DNA from: Alphaproteobacteria bacterium
GTDB taxonomy: Bacteria; Pseudomonadota; Alphaproteobacteria; Caulobacterales; Maricaulaceae
NCBI GenBank assembly: GCA_024742735.1
Contig: JANSXV010000002.1
Span: forward strand, 186,001 to 250,000
Direction of reading: 5' to 3'
Length of the DNA: 64,000 bases
Both the position numbers and the translations under genes were made by a program. The notes under the pieces are model-generated. The model saw only the letters and a list, made by a program, of their open reading frames with translations. It was not told the DNA's origin and did not search any database. Below are positions 34,549 to 43,783 of this stretch, piece by piece (position 1 is the stretch's first letter; the number at the start of each line of letters is the position of its first letter).

Positions 34549-36759
34549 TCAGTCTTCCATCAGCTCCTGCATCAGGAAGGTGTATTCCAGGGCCAGGCGG
34601 TTGGCGGTTTCTTCCAGGTTCGCCGCTGCGGAGTGGCCGCCTTCCATGTTCTCGTAATACAGGACGTCCTCGCCCAGCGCGTCGAGCAGGTAGGCCATCT
34701 TGCGGGCGTGGCCGGGATGGACCCGGTCGTCCTTGGTGGAGGTGAGAAGGAAGAGCGGGGGATAGTCCCCGCCGGTCGCCACATTGTGCAGCGGAGAGAT
34801 GGAGCGCAGGAAGGCGCGCTCGTCTTCGTTCTCGTCCGGGAAGCCGTACTCGTCCTGCCAGCTGGCGCCGGCCAGCAGCAGGTGGAAGCGCAGCATGTCC
34901 AGAAGCGGCACCTGGCTGATCACCGCGCCGAACAGGTCCGGGCGCTGGGTGTACATCACCCCGGTCAGCAGGCCGCCATTGGAACCGCCCTCCACCGCGA
35001 GCTGATCGGACGTGGTCACGCCATCCGCGATCAGGGCCTCGGACACCGCGATCAGGTCGTCATAGATGCGCTGGCGGTTGGTGCGAAGGCCGGCCTGGTG
35101 CCATTGCGGCCCGAACTCGCCGCCGCCGCGAATGTTCGCCAGGACATAGGTCCCGCCGTTTTCCAGCCAGAGCCGCCCGGTCGTGCCGGAATAGTTCGGG
35201 TTCAGGGAGACCTGGAAGCCGCCATAGGCGTAGAGCAGGGTCGGGCCGGCCTCGTCGGCGTCTTCGGCGCGCACGATGAAGTAGGGGATCATCGTGCCGT
35301 CCGTGCTTTGCGCTTCGCGCTGCTCGACCACCAGGCCTTCGGTGTCGAACCAGGACGGGGCGGACTTGGCCGCGTCCAGCGTCAGGTCCGGCGTGACGCG
35401 ATACAGCGTCTCCGGCGTCAGGAAGCCTTCCACGTTCACATAGGCCAGATCGGACTGATCATCGGCGGTGACGATGGAGACCGAGGCGTTCTCAGGCGTT
35501 TCGATCGTCTGGCTGGTCCAGGCGCCGTCTTCGAAGGTGAAGGCTTCAAGCCCGCCCACCACATTGTCGTTGATGACCATGAGCAGGTGATCGGCGGTGC
35601 GGGAGACCGAACCGATGGACTGGCGCGCATTGGGCACGAACACCGTGTTCACCGCCGGCAGCTCGCCGGTTTCAGCAAACTCGGCCATGTCGAAGGACAG
35701 GATGGCGCCGGACGGATAGGTCTCTCCGCCCTCAACCGGGGTCCAGTCCTGCTCCAGGGAGAACACCACCTGTCCGTTGAACAGGGCCTGGGGCGAGGAC
35801 TTGCGCGGCAGGGGCATGCGCACCGGCTCGCCGGCTGCGCCGTCGGGCAGGTACCAGTAGACGCTTTCAAAGAAGCTCTCGGCCTGGACCGCCATCATGT
35901 AGGCGGTTCCGTCCGCGTCCTCGAAGCGGGCCGGCCAGACGCCGACATTGCTCTGCGCGCCGGAAATGACGATCTCGGCGTCTTCAATCGGCGTGCCGCG
36001 CTCCCAGCGCTTGACCACGAAGGGATAGCCCGACGTGGTCACTTCATCGGGGTTCAGCGCCGTGGCGATAAGCAGCGTGTCTCCATCGATCCAGGCGGTG
36101 GAGCCCTTGGTTTCCTCGATGGTGAAGCCGTCCTCCACGAAGGAGCGGGTCTCCATGTCCCATTCCCGGCGCACGGCTGCGTCCGAGCCGCCGTCCGACA
36201 GGGTGATCATGCAGCGCGTGTAATCCGGACCCAGGCAGTCCGCGCCGCGCCAGACCCAGTTGAAGCCTTCTTCCTCGGCCAGAGCGTCGAGGTCCAGGAC
36301 CACCTCCCACTGCGGGCTGTCGGTGGCGTAGCTGTCCTGGGTGGTCTTGCGCCACAGGCCGTGGGTGTTGTCGGCGTCACGCCAGAAATTCCACAGCTCG
36401 CCGCCGCGCACGCCCACGTAAGGAATGCGGTCCTGGCTCTGCAGGATCTCCAGGGCGCCGTCATAGAGCTGCTGGTAGCGCGGATCGGACTGCAGCCGCT
36501 CCAGCGAGCGCTCGTTCATGGCGCGGGCGAAGTCCAGAGCGCGTTCGCCCTCGACCTCTTCCAGCCATTCAAGGCTTTCTTCTTCGGCCTGAATGGCGGC
36601 GTTCAGCGTCGCGCCGGCTTCAGGCACGGTGGACTCAGCGGTCTGTTCGGCGTCTGTCTGGCCGGCGTCGGTCACGGCGTCGCTCTCCTCGGCGGGCGAA
36701 CAGGCGGCCATCGCCAGAGCGGCGAGGGCGGCGGCGGAAAGAAGGCCTTGGCGGCGCAT
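34549..36759 (-). CDS. Prolyl oligopeptidase family (S9A) serine peptidase, lipoprotein
   Basis: Protein of 736 aa. The signal peptide has a lipobox (AMAAC), then an acidic linker, a beta-propeller region (about 80-460) and a C-terminal alpha/beta-hydrolase domain. The catalytic Ser lies in AVEGGSNGGLL (about residue 593), Asp in TSTKDDRVHPGHA (about 677) and His in MEGGHSAAAN (about 709). PTLLYAYGGFQVSLNPNY and YVLANIRGGGEFGPQWHQAG are S9A marks. It would cleave short proline-containing peptides in the periplasm. GGAGGAG before ATG 36759 decides the start. Confidence 0.95.
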   Translation of the reverse strand: MRRQGLLSAAALAALAMAACSPAEESDAVTDAGQTDAEQTAESTVPEAGATLNAAIQAEEESLEWLEEVEGERALDFARAMNERSLERLQSDPRYQQLYDGALEILQSQDRIPYVGVRGGELWNFWRDADNTHGLWRKTTQDSYATDSPQWEVVLDLDALAEEEGFNWVWRGADCLGPDYTRCMITLSDGGSDAAVRREWDMETRSFVEDGFTIEETKGSTAWIDGDTLLIATALNPDEVTTSGYPFVVKRWERGTPIEDAEIVISGAQSNVGVWPARFEDADGTAYMMAVQAESFFESVYWYLPDGAAGEPVRMPLPRKSSPQALFNGQVVFSLEQDWTPVEGGETYPSGAILSFDMAEFAETGELPAVNTVFVPNARQSIGSVSRTADHLLMVINDNVVGGLEAFTFEDGAWTSQTIETPENASVSIVTADDQSDLAYVNVEGFLTPETLYRVTPDLTLDAAKSAPSWFDTEGLVVEQREAQSTDGTMIPYFIVRAEDADEAGPTLLYAYGGFQVSLNPNYSGTTGRLWLENGGTYVLANIRGGGEFGPQWHQAGLRTNRQRIYDDLIAVSEALIADGVTTSDQLAVEGGSNGGLLTGVMYTQRPDLFGAVISQVPLLDMLRFHLLLAGASWQDEYGFPDENEDERAFLRSISPLHNVATGGDYPPLFLLTSTKDDRVHPGHARKMAYLLDALGEDVLYYENMEGGHSAAANLEETANRLALEYTFLMQELMED

Positions 36760-36892
36760 GGGTGTGTCTCCTCCCAATGAGACAGGTGAAAAGCGCGCGC
36801 ATCAAAGCGGCATGCGGGCCTGTCGTCAAAGTGATCTGGATTAAACCGCTGTCATCTTGCGCAGGGACAGGCGCGCGCGTACCTCAACGCCT

Positions 36893-37717
36893 ATGAAAGC
36901 CTGGCGCATGAACGGGGCGGGCAACGCCTTCATTCTGATCGACGCACGCGGCGCGGGCCGGGCGCTGGCGCCGGCGCGCGAGTCCGTGACGGCGCTGGCG
37001 CAGACGCATCCCTTCGATCAGTTGCTTGCGCTCGAAGATGACGGGGACGCCGATGCGCGCCTGCGGGTCTGGAACCGCGATGGCGGCGAAGTCGGCGCCT
37101 GCGGCAACGGCACGCGGGCGGCGGCCTGGCTGATGTTTCAGGACACTGGCCGCGACGCCCTGACTCTGGCGAGCCTCGGCGGACCTATGAGCGCGCGGCG
37201 GCTGTCCGGCGGCGCGGTGGAGGTGGACTTGGGGCCGGCGCGCCTGGCCTGGCGGGATATCCCGCTGGCGCGCGAGATGGACACGGTGCGCCTGGACTAT
37301 TGCGTCCCCCTGCCCGGCGGCGGCCGGCTGGAGGGTCCGGGCGCGGTCAATATGGGCAATCCCCACGCGGTGTTCTTTGTGGAGGACGTTGAAGCCCTGC
37401 CGATCGCCGGGATCGGTCCCGGCGTCGAGCATGACCCGCTCTTCCCCGAGCGCGTGAATGCGGGCTTCGCGCAAGTGCGCGGCCCTGACTCCATCCGCCT
37501 GAAAGTCTGGGAGCGCGGCGCCGGCCTGACGCTCGCCTGCGGCACGGGCGCCGCCGCGGCGCTGGTGGCGGCCCATCGCCAGGGCCGGACCGGGCGCGAC
37601 GCGGTGATCGAGGCCGATGGCGGCCTTCTGCCCGTGCGCTGGGACGCCGCCGGTCACGTCCACCTGTCCGGGCCGGTGGAGCTGGAAGGCGCGGCGGAGA
37701 TCGGCGAGGGATTCTAG
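36893..37717 (+). CDS. dapF: Diaminopimelate epimerase
   Basis: Converts LL- to meso-diaminopimelate for lysine and peptidoglycan (274 aa). The catalytic cysteines lie in GACGNGTRAAAW and LACGTGAAAALVAA. The N-terminus is KAWRMNGAGNAFILID and there is a VNMGNPHAVFFVED segment. The ATG start matches the family. It is flanked by S9A peptidase and hslV genes, both on the other strand, and ends 4 bp from the hslV stop. Confidence 0.93.
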   Translation: MKAWRMNGAGNAFILIDARGAGRALAPARESVTALAQTHPFDQLLALEDDGDADARLRVWNRDGGEVGACGNGTRAAAWLMFQDTGRDALTLASLGGPMSARRLSGGAVEVDLGPARLAWRDIPLAREMDTVRLDYCVPLPGGGRLEGPGAVNMGNPHAVFFVEDVEALPIAGIGPGVEHDPLFPERVNAGFAQVRGPDSIRLKVWERGAGLTLACGTGAAAALVAAHRQGRTGRDAVIEADGGLLPVRWDAAGHVHLSGPVELEGAAEIGEGF

Positions 37718-37721
37718 CGCC

Positions 37722-38270
37722 CTAAAGCGTCTCGACGGTCAGGTTTTCGTTGGAGAAGACGCAGATGTCGGCGGCGACCTTCATGGCCTTGCGGGCGATC
37801 ACCTCGGTGTCGTCTTCGTACTCCAGAAGCGCGCGAGCTGCGGACAGGGCGTAATTACCGCCCGACCCGATGGCCGCGACCCCGTCTTCAGGCTCCAGCA
37901 CGTCCCCGGCGCCGGTGAGAATGTAGGTCTCGTCCTTGTCCGCGACGATCAGCATGGCTTCCAGGCGGCGCAGATAGCGGTCGGTGCGCCAGTCCTTGGC
38001 CAGCTCCACGCAGGCCCGCGCCAGCTGGCCGGGATGGCTTTCCAGCTTGCCTTCCAGGCGTTCAAACAGGGCGAAGGCGTCCGCCGTGGCGCCGGCGAAC
38101 CCGGCGGCGACCTTGCCCCCATGGATGCGGCGCACCTTGCGGGCGTTGGATTTGACGACTGTGTTGCCGATGGACACCTGACCGTCGCCGGCCAGCGTCA
38201 CCTTGCCCTTCTTGCGCACGCACAGGATGGTCGTGCCGCGCCAGCCGGGGAAGCGGGACTCCTCCGCCAT
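37722..38270 (-). CDS. hslV: ATP-dependent protease subunit HslV
   Basis: Threonine protease (182 aa). After a 12-residue propeptide ([12 protein letters not shown]), the mature catalytic Thr13 begins [21 protein letters not shown]. Other family parts are [51 protein letters not shown] and [14 protein letters not shown]. The start shares one base with the upstream NDUFA9-like stop (TGATG). Its partner hslU is encoded 4 kb downstream after three other genes. Confidence 0.97.
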   Translation of the reverse strand: MAEESRFPGWRGTTILCVRKKGKVTLAGDGQVSIGNTVVKSNARKVRRIHGGKVAAGFAGATADAFALFERLEGKLESHPGQLARACVELAKDWRTDRYLRRLEAMLIVADKDETYILTGAGDVLEPEDGVAAIGSGGNYALSAARALLEYEDDTEVIARKAMKVAADICVFSNENLTVETL

Positions 38271-39256
38271 CAGCGTTCGCCCTCGGGCGCTTCGGAGAAC
38301 TGGCCGCCCTTGCGGTAGCGCTCCAGATAGCCGGGCACGATGGCCTCGACGGTTTCCGGATCCACGCCCAGATCGGCGATCACGCCGGTCTCCTCTCCGC
38401 CGGCGCCGACCACATTGTCTTTTTTCAACAGCTTGACCTGATCGCGGGTCAGGAAGGGCTGGACGAAGGGCAGCTTGCCGGTGATTTCGCCGAACAGGCC
38501 CAGCCCGCCGGCGGCCAGGAACGGCACGGGAACCAGCAGGCGCTTGCGGCGGATGGTCTTCAGGATGAATTCCATCAGCTCCTTGAAGGTGTAGACGTTC
38601 GGCCCGCCCAGCTCATAGGTCCGCCCGCGCGCGGCGTCGCTTTCCAGAGCCGTGACCGCAGCGGCCGCCACATCGGCCGACCAGACCGGCTGGAACTTCG
38701 TCTTGCCGCCGCCGATCAGGGGCAAGGCCGGAGCGAAACGCGCCATATCGGCGAACTTGTTGAAGAATTCGTCCTCGGTCCCGAACACGATGGAGGGGCG
38801 CAGGATCACGGCCTCCGGGATCGCCTCGCGCACCGCCTGCTCGCCCAGCGCCTTGGTGCGGGCGTACTTGCTGTCGCTCTCCGCGTCCGCGCCGATGGCG
38901 GAGATCTGCACCATGCGGGTGATCCCCGCCTCTTTCGCCGCCTTGGCGATCGCCCCGGCGCCGCGCGCCTGCAGGGAGTCGAAGCTCTGCCGGCCATCCT
39001 CGTAGAGAATACCGACCAGGTTGATCACGCCGTCCGCGCCGTCCACGGCGCGGGCGATGGAGTCCGCGTCGCGCAGATTGGCCTGCACCAGCTGGATCTG
39101 GCCGACCACGCCCATGGGGCGCAGCTCGTGGGCCAGGTGCGGCCGCCGCGTCGCCGCGCGCACCCGGTACCCGGCTTTGGCGAGGGCCCGCACCACGTAG
39201 CGGCCGATGAAGCCGGAGGCGCCGAAGACGGTGATCATCTCATCGCGAAGGGTCAT
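38270..39256 (-). CDS. NDUFA9-like NAD(P)-binding protein (atypical SDR)
   Basis: Protein of 328 aa with an N-terminal Rossmann motif ([30 protein letters not shown]). Typical 'complex I NDUFA9 subunit family' features follow: [64 protein letters not shown] and [14 protein letters not shown]. In mitochondria NDUFA9 is an accessory subunit of complex I; bacterial homologues are of uncertain function. I chose ATG 39256; the frame remains open upstream. It is coupled to hslV. Confidence 0.88.
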   Translation of the reverse strand: MTLRDEMITVFGASGFIGRYVVRALAKAGYRVRAATRRPHLAHELRPMGVVGQIQLVQANLRDADSIARAVDGADGVINLVGILYEDGRQSFDSLQARGAGAIAKAAKEAGITRMVQISAIGADAESDSKYARTKALGEQAVREAIPEAVILRPSIVFGTEDEFFNKFADMARFAPALPLIGGGKTKFQPVWSADVAAAAVTALESDAARGRTYELGGPNVYTFKELMEFILKTIRRKRLLVPVPFLAAGGLGLFGEITGKLPFVQPFLTRDQVKLLKKDNVVGAGGEETGVIADLGVDPETVEAIVPGYLERYRKGGQFSEAPEGER

Positions 39257-39449
39257 GAGCCTGTCTTTCGCTCGAACAAACCGGCTGGATGCGGCGATCC
39301 CCGCACCGGCCTGTCCCATTACCTAGTGTCGTGGGCCGATAGACCAAAATTCGAAGCGCCTGTCCACGGCTCGAACCGCCTGCACGTGCACGCCATTGGG
39401 GCGTTGACAGCGCGCCCTGCGAGCCGTATCACCCGCCGCTCTGTTACCT

Positions 39450-39536
<87 letters not shown>

Positions 39537-39791
39537 TTCAAGCCTGTCATTCGCAGAATGAGAATTCGATCCGGGGGGATCGATTTCAGGCGAAGGACGC
39601 CCCGGCAGGGGCCCCTTTGCTGGCCTCCCTCACATCCGTGCGTTCGGTGCTCGCTGAAGCTGCGGGCGCGCGGTCGCGCTTGCGACCCGAGCCGATTCGA
39701 GACGGGTCCTTGGACCGGCGCCCTCTGATCGCTGCACTTTTCTCCACGTCCTGGTCTTGAAGCCGCCGCTGCGCGGACCGATCCTCAAACC

Positions 39792-40523
39792 ATGCTTTAT
39801 TACGCCATCGGCGACGTGCATGGCTGCGCCGCCCAGCTCGACAAGCTTCTGAAGAAGGTGAACGCCGACGCTGCAACGCGCGCGGACGGGCGCGACTGGC
39901 GTATCGTCATGCTGGGCGACTATGTGGATCGCGGGCCGGACAGCGCCGGGGTGCTGGACCGTGTGATGGCGCTCGATGCGGCAGGGCACGTCGTGCTGCC
40001 GGGCAACCACGAACAGCTCATGCATGATGCGCTGAACGCCCGACCGGCCGTGCTTGAGACGGCGGCCGACGGGTGGTGGCGCAATGGCGGCAAGCAGACC
40101 CTGATGAGCTACGGCGCCAAGCGCCTGTCGCGCCGCCGCGCCTGGCGGTCCTTCGAATGCGTCCCTGATCGCCACCGGGCCTTCCTGAAGACGCTTCTTG
40201 AAGAGCGGCCGGTCCATTTTCGCGACGATGAGGACGGGTTGTTCTTCGTCCATGCCGGGGTCAGGCCCGACACTCCTCTCTCCGACACGCGCCCGGAAGT
40301 GCTGCTCTGGAGCCGGGCGCGCGACTTCATGTCGAGGAAGGGCAAAAGCTGGGTCGAGGGTCTGCGGGTCGTGCACGGTCACACGCCGGCCGACGCGCCG
40401 GACGTCTGCAAGCACCGCGTCGGGCTGGATACCGGCGCGGTCTATGGCGGCATGCTGACCTGCGGCGTGTTCGACGGCGGCGGGCTGGTCAAGGTTCTCA
40501 GCGTCGCCGGACTTAGACGCTGA
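39792..40523 (+). CDS. Serine/threonine-phosphatase-like metallophosphoesterase
   Basis: Protein of 243 aa of the PPP/ApaH-like metallophosphoesterase superfamily. Metal-binding motifs in order: GDVHG (7-11), GDYVDRGPDS, LPGNHE, FVHAGVRPD and VVHGHTP. Members dephosphorylate phosphoproteins or cleave diadenosine tetraphosphate (PrpE-like); the choice cannot be made from sequence alone. It is a single gene 255 bp after the tRNA, converging with the STAS-like gene. Confidence 0.92.
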   Translation: MLYYAIGDVHGCAAQLDKLLKKVNADAATRADGRDWRIVMLGDYVDRGPDSAGVLDRVMALDAAGHVVLPGNHEQLMHDALNARPAVLETAADGWWRNGGKQTLMSYGAKRLSRRRAWRSFECVPDRHRAFLKTLLEERPVHFRDDEDGLFFVHAGVRPDTPLSDTRPEVLLWSRARDFMSRKGKSWVEGLRVVHGHTPADAPDVCKHRVGLDTGAVYGGMLTCGVFDGGGLVKVLSVAGLRR

Positions 40524-40532
40524 CGGTCCAGC

Positions 40533-40919
40533 TCACAGTCCTGCTGCAAAGCGGCGCGCTTCATCTAGCGAAGCGAAGGCCCGCACGCGCACGCCATGGG
40601 GAAAGGCCGCGGTCTCCATCAACATGATCAGACGCTCCCGGCCGGCGGGGGCGACCAGCGCGACCCGCTCCAGCGGAAAGTCGGATATGCAGACTTCCAT
40701 GTTTTCAATCAGTTCGCCGGGGCTGTAGGCGGGCTCGGACTGACGGACATCAAGGACCATGCCGGTGATCACACGGCCTGCAAGCCGGTCCAGAAGCGCG
40801 TGATGGGCGCGGTTCAGGCCGTCTGCGCTGATCCTGCTGACATAACGCAGGGTGAGGAGGCCGGCGCCGGCGTCGAAGTCGATTTCGACGGGCGACGTCT
40901 CGGGATTGTAGCGATCCAT
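40533..40919 (-). CDS. Small STAS-like (SpoIIAA-type) protein
   Basis: Protein of 128 aa with an alternating strand/helix pattern like STAS/SpoIIAA-type domains: VEIDFDAGAGLLTLRYVSRISADGLNRAHHALLD, ITGMVLDVRQSE, LERVALVAPAGRERLIMLMETAAF, VRVRAFASLDEARRF. Such proteins often bind nucleotides or regulatory partners. No phospho-acceptor serine is obvious. I chose ATG 40919; the frame is open to 40973. The family call is tentative. Confidence 0.6.
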   Translation of the reverse strand: MDRYNPETSPVEIDFDAGAGLLTLRYVSRISADGLNRAHHALLDRLAGRVITGMVLDVRQSEPAYSPGELIENMEVCISDFPLERVALVAPAGRERLIMLMETAAFPHGVRVRAFASLDEARRFAAGL

Positions 40920-41106
40920 AGGGGGGGGCCGGGCGTTGCTTTTGAGCGCGTTCAAAAATGCATATGGCCGCAATCAGAGTGCGGTTAAACCCCGCACTGC
41001 AGCATAGCGGCCATGCATTGCAGCTGGCGCCTTCGTTGACGCAGGCCTCCGGACACCCGATAGGTGGGGATAGGGTTGACGCGATGTAGAGAAAGACGGC
41101 GAGCGA

Positions 41107-41721
41107 ATGACCAATCACCTTCACAAGGGCGATCTTCCAGACGGGCTGGATCTGGGCGCGCGGGTCGCCGTGGACACAGAGACCCAGGGCCTGTCCCTGG
41201 TGCGCGACCGGGTCTGCCTGGTGCAGCTCTCGGCCGGCGACGGCGACGCGCACATCGTGCAGCTGGACCGGGACGGCTATCATTGCCCGAACCTGAAGGC
41301 TCTGCTGGCCGATCCGGACCGGGAGAAGATCTTCCATTTCGCCCGCTTCGACGTGGCGGTGATCCTGCGCGATCTGGGCGTGGAGACCGCGCCGGTCTTC
41401 TGCACGAAAATCGCCTCGAAACTGGTGCGCACCTATACCGACCGTCATGGCCTGAAGGACGTGGCGCGCGAAATCGCCGGGGTCGAGCTGTCCAAACAGC
41501 AGCAGAGTTCCGACTGGGCGGCGGCTGAGCTGACCAGCGCCCAGATCGACTACGCCGCCTCCGACGTCCTGCATCTCCACGCCATCGCCGATGGTCTGAC
41601 CGCCATGCTCGCGCGCGAGAGCCGCCTGGAGCTCGCCCGGTCCTGCTTTGACTTTCTGCCGACCCGCGCGCGCCTTGACCTGGCGGGCTGGGATTCGGTG
41701 GACATTTTCGCCCATTCGTAA
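41107..41721 (+). CDS. RNase D-like 3'-5' exonuclease
   Basis: DEDDy exonuclease of 204 aa without the HRDC domains of full RNase D. Exo I is RVAVDTETQGLSL, Exo II is KIFHFARFDVAVIL and Exo III is AQIDYAASDVLHLH. TKIASKLVRTYTDRHGLKDVARE is also typical. It would trim structured RNA 3' ends. In Alphaproteobacteria this short form commonly stands directly before lptC, as here (15-bp gap). Confidence 0.92.
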   Translation: MTNHLHKGDLPDGLDLGARVAVDTETQGLSLVRDRVCLVQLSAGDGDAHIVQLDRDGYHCPNLKALLADPDREKIFHFARFDVAVILRDLGVETAPVFCTKIASKLVRTYTDRHGLKDVAREIAGVELSKQQQSSDWAAAELTSAQIDYAASDVLHLHAIADGLTAMLARESRLELARSCFDFLPTRARLDLAGWDSVDIFAHS

Positions 41722-41736
41722 GGAGTACACGCGGCG

Positions 41737-42396
41737 ATGGCCGATGCGGCAGCCAGCCATGGTCTGATCGGAGAGCGCCGGGCGCGCTCCCTGGCCGGCG
41801 CGCGCCGGCGCAGCCTCGTCGTGCGCGGCCTGCGCTTCGTCCTGCTGGCGGCCATGGCGGCCGTGGCGGTCAATGCAGGCGTCCAGCTTGTGCTCAACGG
41901 CCTGTCGGCCCAGCCCGAGGCGGCCTTCACACCGGCCGGCTCCAATGAGCGCATCGTGAATCCTCGTTTCACCGGCCGCGATCAGAGCGGAGCGCCCTTC
42001 ACCCTGACCGCCGACGCAGCGACTCGCCGGTCTGGCGGGGTCGCCGGCCTGGCCGAGCTGGAGAATCCGGCGCTGGATTACGCCTTCATCGAGGCGGATG
42101 ACTCCAGCCGCGTGCTCTCGCGCATCGGCGTGTTCGACGAGGGCGAGCAGACCCTGCAATTGCGCCAGGAGGTGCGCCTGGCCACCCGGTCGGGCTACAC
42201 GTTCGAGACAGAAGCCGCGCTGCTGCGCCTGCGCGAAGGCCGAATGGAGGGCGATGCGCCTGTCAGCGGGACAGCGCCCTGGGGCGCGGTGCGCGCCCGG
42301 TCTTTCCAGGTGCGCGAAGAGGGCGGACGCATCATACTGTCCGGCGACGTGCGCACACGCATCTACATGGACGATCCACAGGAGCCGCAGCCATGA
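41737..42396 (+). CDS. lptC: LPS export periplasmic protein LptC
   Basis: Bitopic protein of 219 aa. A basic cytoplasmic N-terminus (RRARSLAGARRRSLVVRG) precedes a membrane helix (about residues 31-48), then the periplasmic beta-jellyroll of LptC: NPRFTGRDQSGAPFTLTADAATRR, DYAFIEAD, QTLQLRQEVRLATRSGYTFETEAALLRLREGRMEGDAPVSG. It would join LptB2FG in the inner membrane and pass LPS to LptA. Its stop overlaps the lptA start by 4 nt. Confidence 0.92.
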   Translation: MADAAASHGLIGERRARSLAGARRRSLVVRGLRFVLLAAMAAVAVNAGVQLVLNGLSAQPEAAFTPAGSNERIVNPRFTGRDQSGAPFTLTADAATRRSGGVAGLAELENPALDYAFIEADDSSRVLSRIGVFDEGEQTLQLRQEVRLATRSGYTFETEAALLRLREGRMEGDAPVSGTAPWGAVRARSFQVREEGGRIILSGDVRTRIYMDDPQEPQP

Positions 42397-42950
42397 ACCA
42401 CATTGTCGCCGCCGCAGCGGCCGCCGCCCTCCTCGCCGCTCCCGCCGGGTTCGCCCAGGACCGCGCGCCCGGCGAGGGCCCGCTGGATATCAGCGCCGAG
42501 CGCGGTGAAGTTTTCGATGCCGAAGGCCGCGTGGTCTATACCGGTGACGCCAATGTCGTGCGCGGTGGAACCCGCCTGCGCGCCGACCGGATCGAGGCGT
42601 TTTTCACCCGCACCGCCAATGGCGGCTTCTCCGACCTCCAGCGCATCGTGGCCCAGGGCGAAGTGTTCTACGTCACCGAGCGCGAGATCGCCCGCGGCGA
42701 TCGCGGCGTCTACGACCTGATCGAAGGCGTCATCACGCTGACCGGGTCTGTCGTGCTGACCCAGGGCTGCAACGTGTCCACGGGCGAACAGCTGGTGGTC
42801 AATCTTGAAAGCGGGGCGGCGCGCCTGACCGGCGGGGGCGAGAACCAGCGCGTGCGCTCGGTCTTCTTTGATGATGACACGGCCGCCGCCCAGGAAGACT
42901 GCCCGCCGCCGACCATTCCCGGACGCGGCCCGGTCGCCTTCGAGGGCTAG
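42393..42950 (+). CDS. lptA: LPS transport periplasmic bridge protein LptA
   Basis: Protein of 185 aa with a signal peptide (cleavage near GFA-Q) and an OstA-like beta-jellyroll: PLDISAERGEVFDAEGRVVYTGDANVVRGGTRLRADRIEAFF, VAQGEVFYVTEREIARGDRGVYDLIEGVITLTGSVVLTQG, GEQLVVNLESGAARL. LptA forms the periplasmic filament that carries LPS from LptC to LptD. A 57-bp gap separates it from lptB. Confidence 0.92.
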   Translation: MNHIVAAAAAAALLAAPAGFAQDRAPGEGPLDISAERGEVFDAEGRVVYTGDANVVRGGTRLRADRIEAFFTRTANGGFSDLQRIVAQGEVFYVTEREIARGDRGVYDLIEGVITLTGSVVLTQGCNVSTGEQLVVNLESGAARLTGGGENQRVRSVFFDDDTAAAQEDCPPPTIPGRGPVAFEG

Positions 42951-43007
42951 GCTACAGGCCAGGTCCCTGGATCGTTTCACTCTTTTTTAGGCCTGGAGGC
43001 GTTAAGC

Positions 43008-43775
43008 ATGGCTGAGATCGCGACCCGCTCCGAATCGCCGGAGGCCGCCGCCGAGGGCGAAGGCGTCCGTGTCGAGGGTCTGGCCAAGGCCTATGGCCGG
43101 CGGGCGGTCGTGAAGAATGTGTCCTTGAAGCTGCGCCGCGGGGAGGTGGCCGGTCTTCTGGGACCGAACGGGGCGGGCAAGACCACCTGCTTCTACATGA
43201 TCACCGGCCTCATCAAGGCCGATAGCGGGACCATCATGCTCGACGGCGAGGACATCACCGGGCTTCCCATGTACCAGCGCGCCAGGCTGGGCATCGGATA
43301 TCTGCCGCAGGAAGCCTCGATCTTCCGCGGGCTGTCGGTCTACGACAATGTCGCCGCCGTGGCCGAGATCTGCGAGCCTGACAAGGCGCGCCGCAAGGCC
43401 CTGATCGAGGATCTGCTGGAAGAGCTGCACATCGCGCACCTCAAGGACAGCCCGGCCATGGCCCTGTCCGGGGGCGAGCGCCGCCGGGTGGAGATCGCCC
43501 GGGCTCTGGCGGCCCAGCCGGCCTTCATGCTGCTGGACGAACCCTTTGCGGGCATCGACCCGCTGGCGATCGCCGATATTCGCGACCTGATCACCTATCT
43601 GAAGGGGCGCGGCATCGGCATTCTGATCACCGACCACAATGTGCGCGAGACGCTGGAGATCTGCGACCGCGCCACGATCATCCATGACGGCGAAGTGCTG
43701 TTTGAAGGATCGCCGGAGGATGTGCGCAACGACGAAGCCGTGCGTCGTCACTATCTCGGCGACCGGTTCAACTAG
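43008..43775 (+). CDS. lptB: LPS export ABC-transporter ATPase LptB
   Basis: ATPase of 255 aa. Walker A is LLGPNGAGKTT, the Q-loop is YLPQEASIFRGLSV, the ABC signature is LSGGERRRVEIARALA and Walker B is FMLLDEPFAGIDPLA, followed by a switch His in LITDHNVRETL. The N-terminal 15 residues are an Ala/Glu-rich extension. It drives LPS extraction with LptFG, which are not in the window. rpoN follows 8 bp downstream, the common lptB-rpoN order. Confidence 0.95.
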   Translation: MAEIATRSESPEAAAEGEGVRVEGLAKAYGRRAVVKNVSLKLRRGEVAGLLGPNGAGKTTCFYMITGLIKADSGTIMLDGEDITGLPMYQRARLGIGYLPQEASIFRGLSVYDNVAAVAEICEPDKARRKALIEDLLEELHIAHLKDSPAMALSGGERRRVEIARALAAQPAFMLLDEPFAGIDPLAIADIRDLITYLKGRGIGILITDHNVRETLEICDRATIIHDGEVLFEGSPEDVRNDEAVRRHYLGDRFN

Positions 43776-43783
43776 GGGAAAGC

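Noticed and set aside
34633-36780. Open frame of 715 codons on the plus strand opposite the S9A peptidase
   Set aside because: It is the exact complement of a gene with clear catalytic motifs. High GC removes stops from the antisense frame, and the translation shows no family pattern.
39599-39618. Short GC stem followed by CCCTTT downstream of tRNA-Leu
   Set aside because: The stem has only 5 bp and there is no real T-run. It is too weak to call a terminator.
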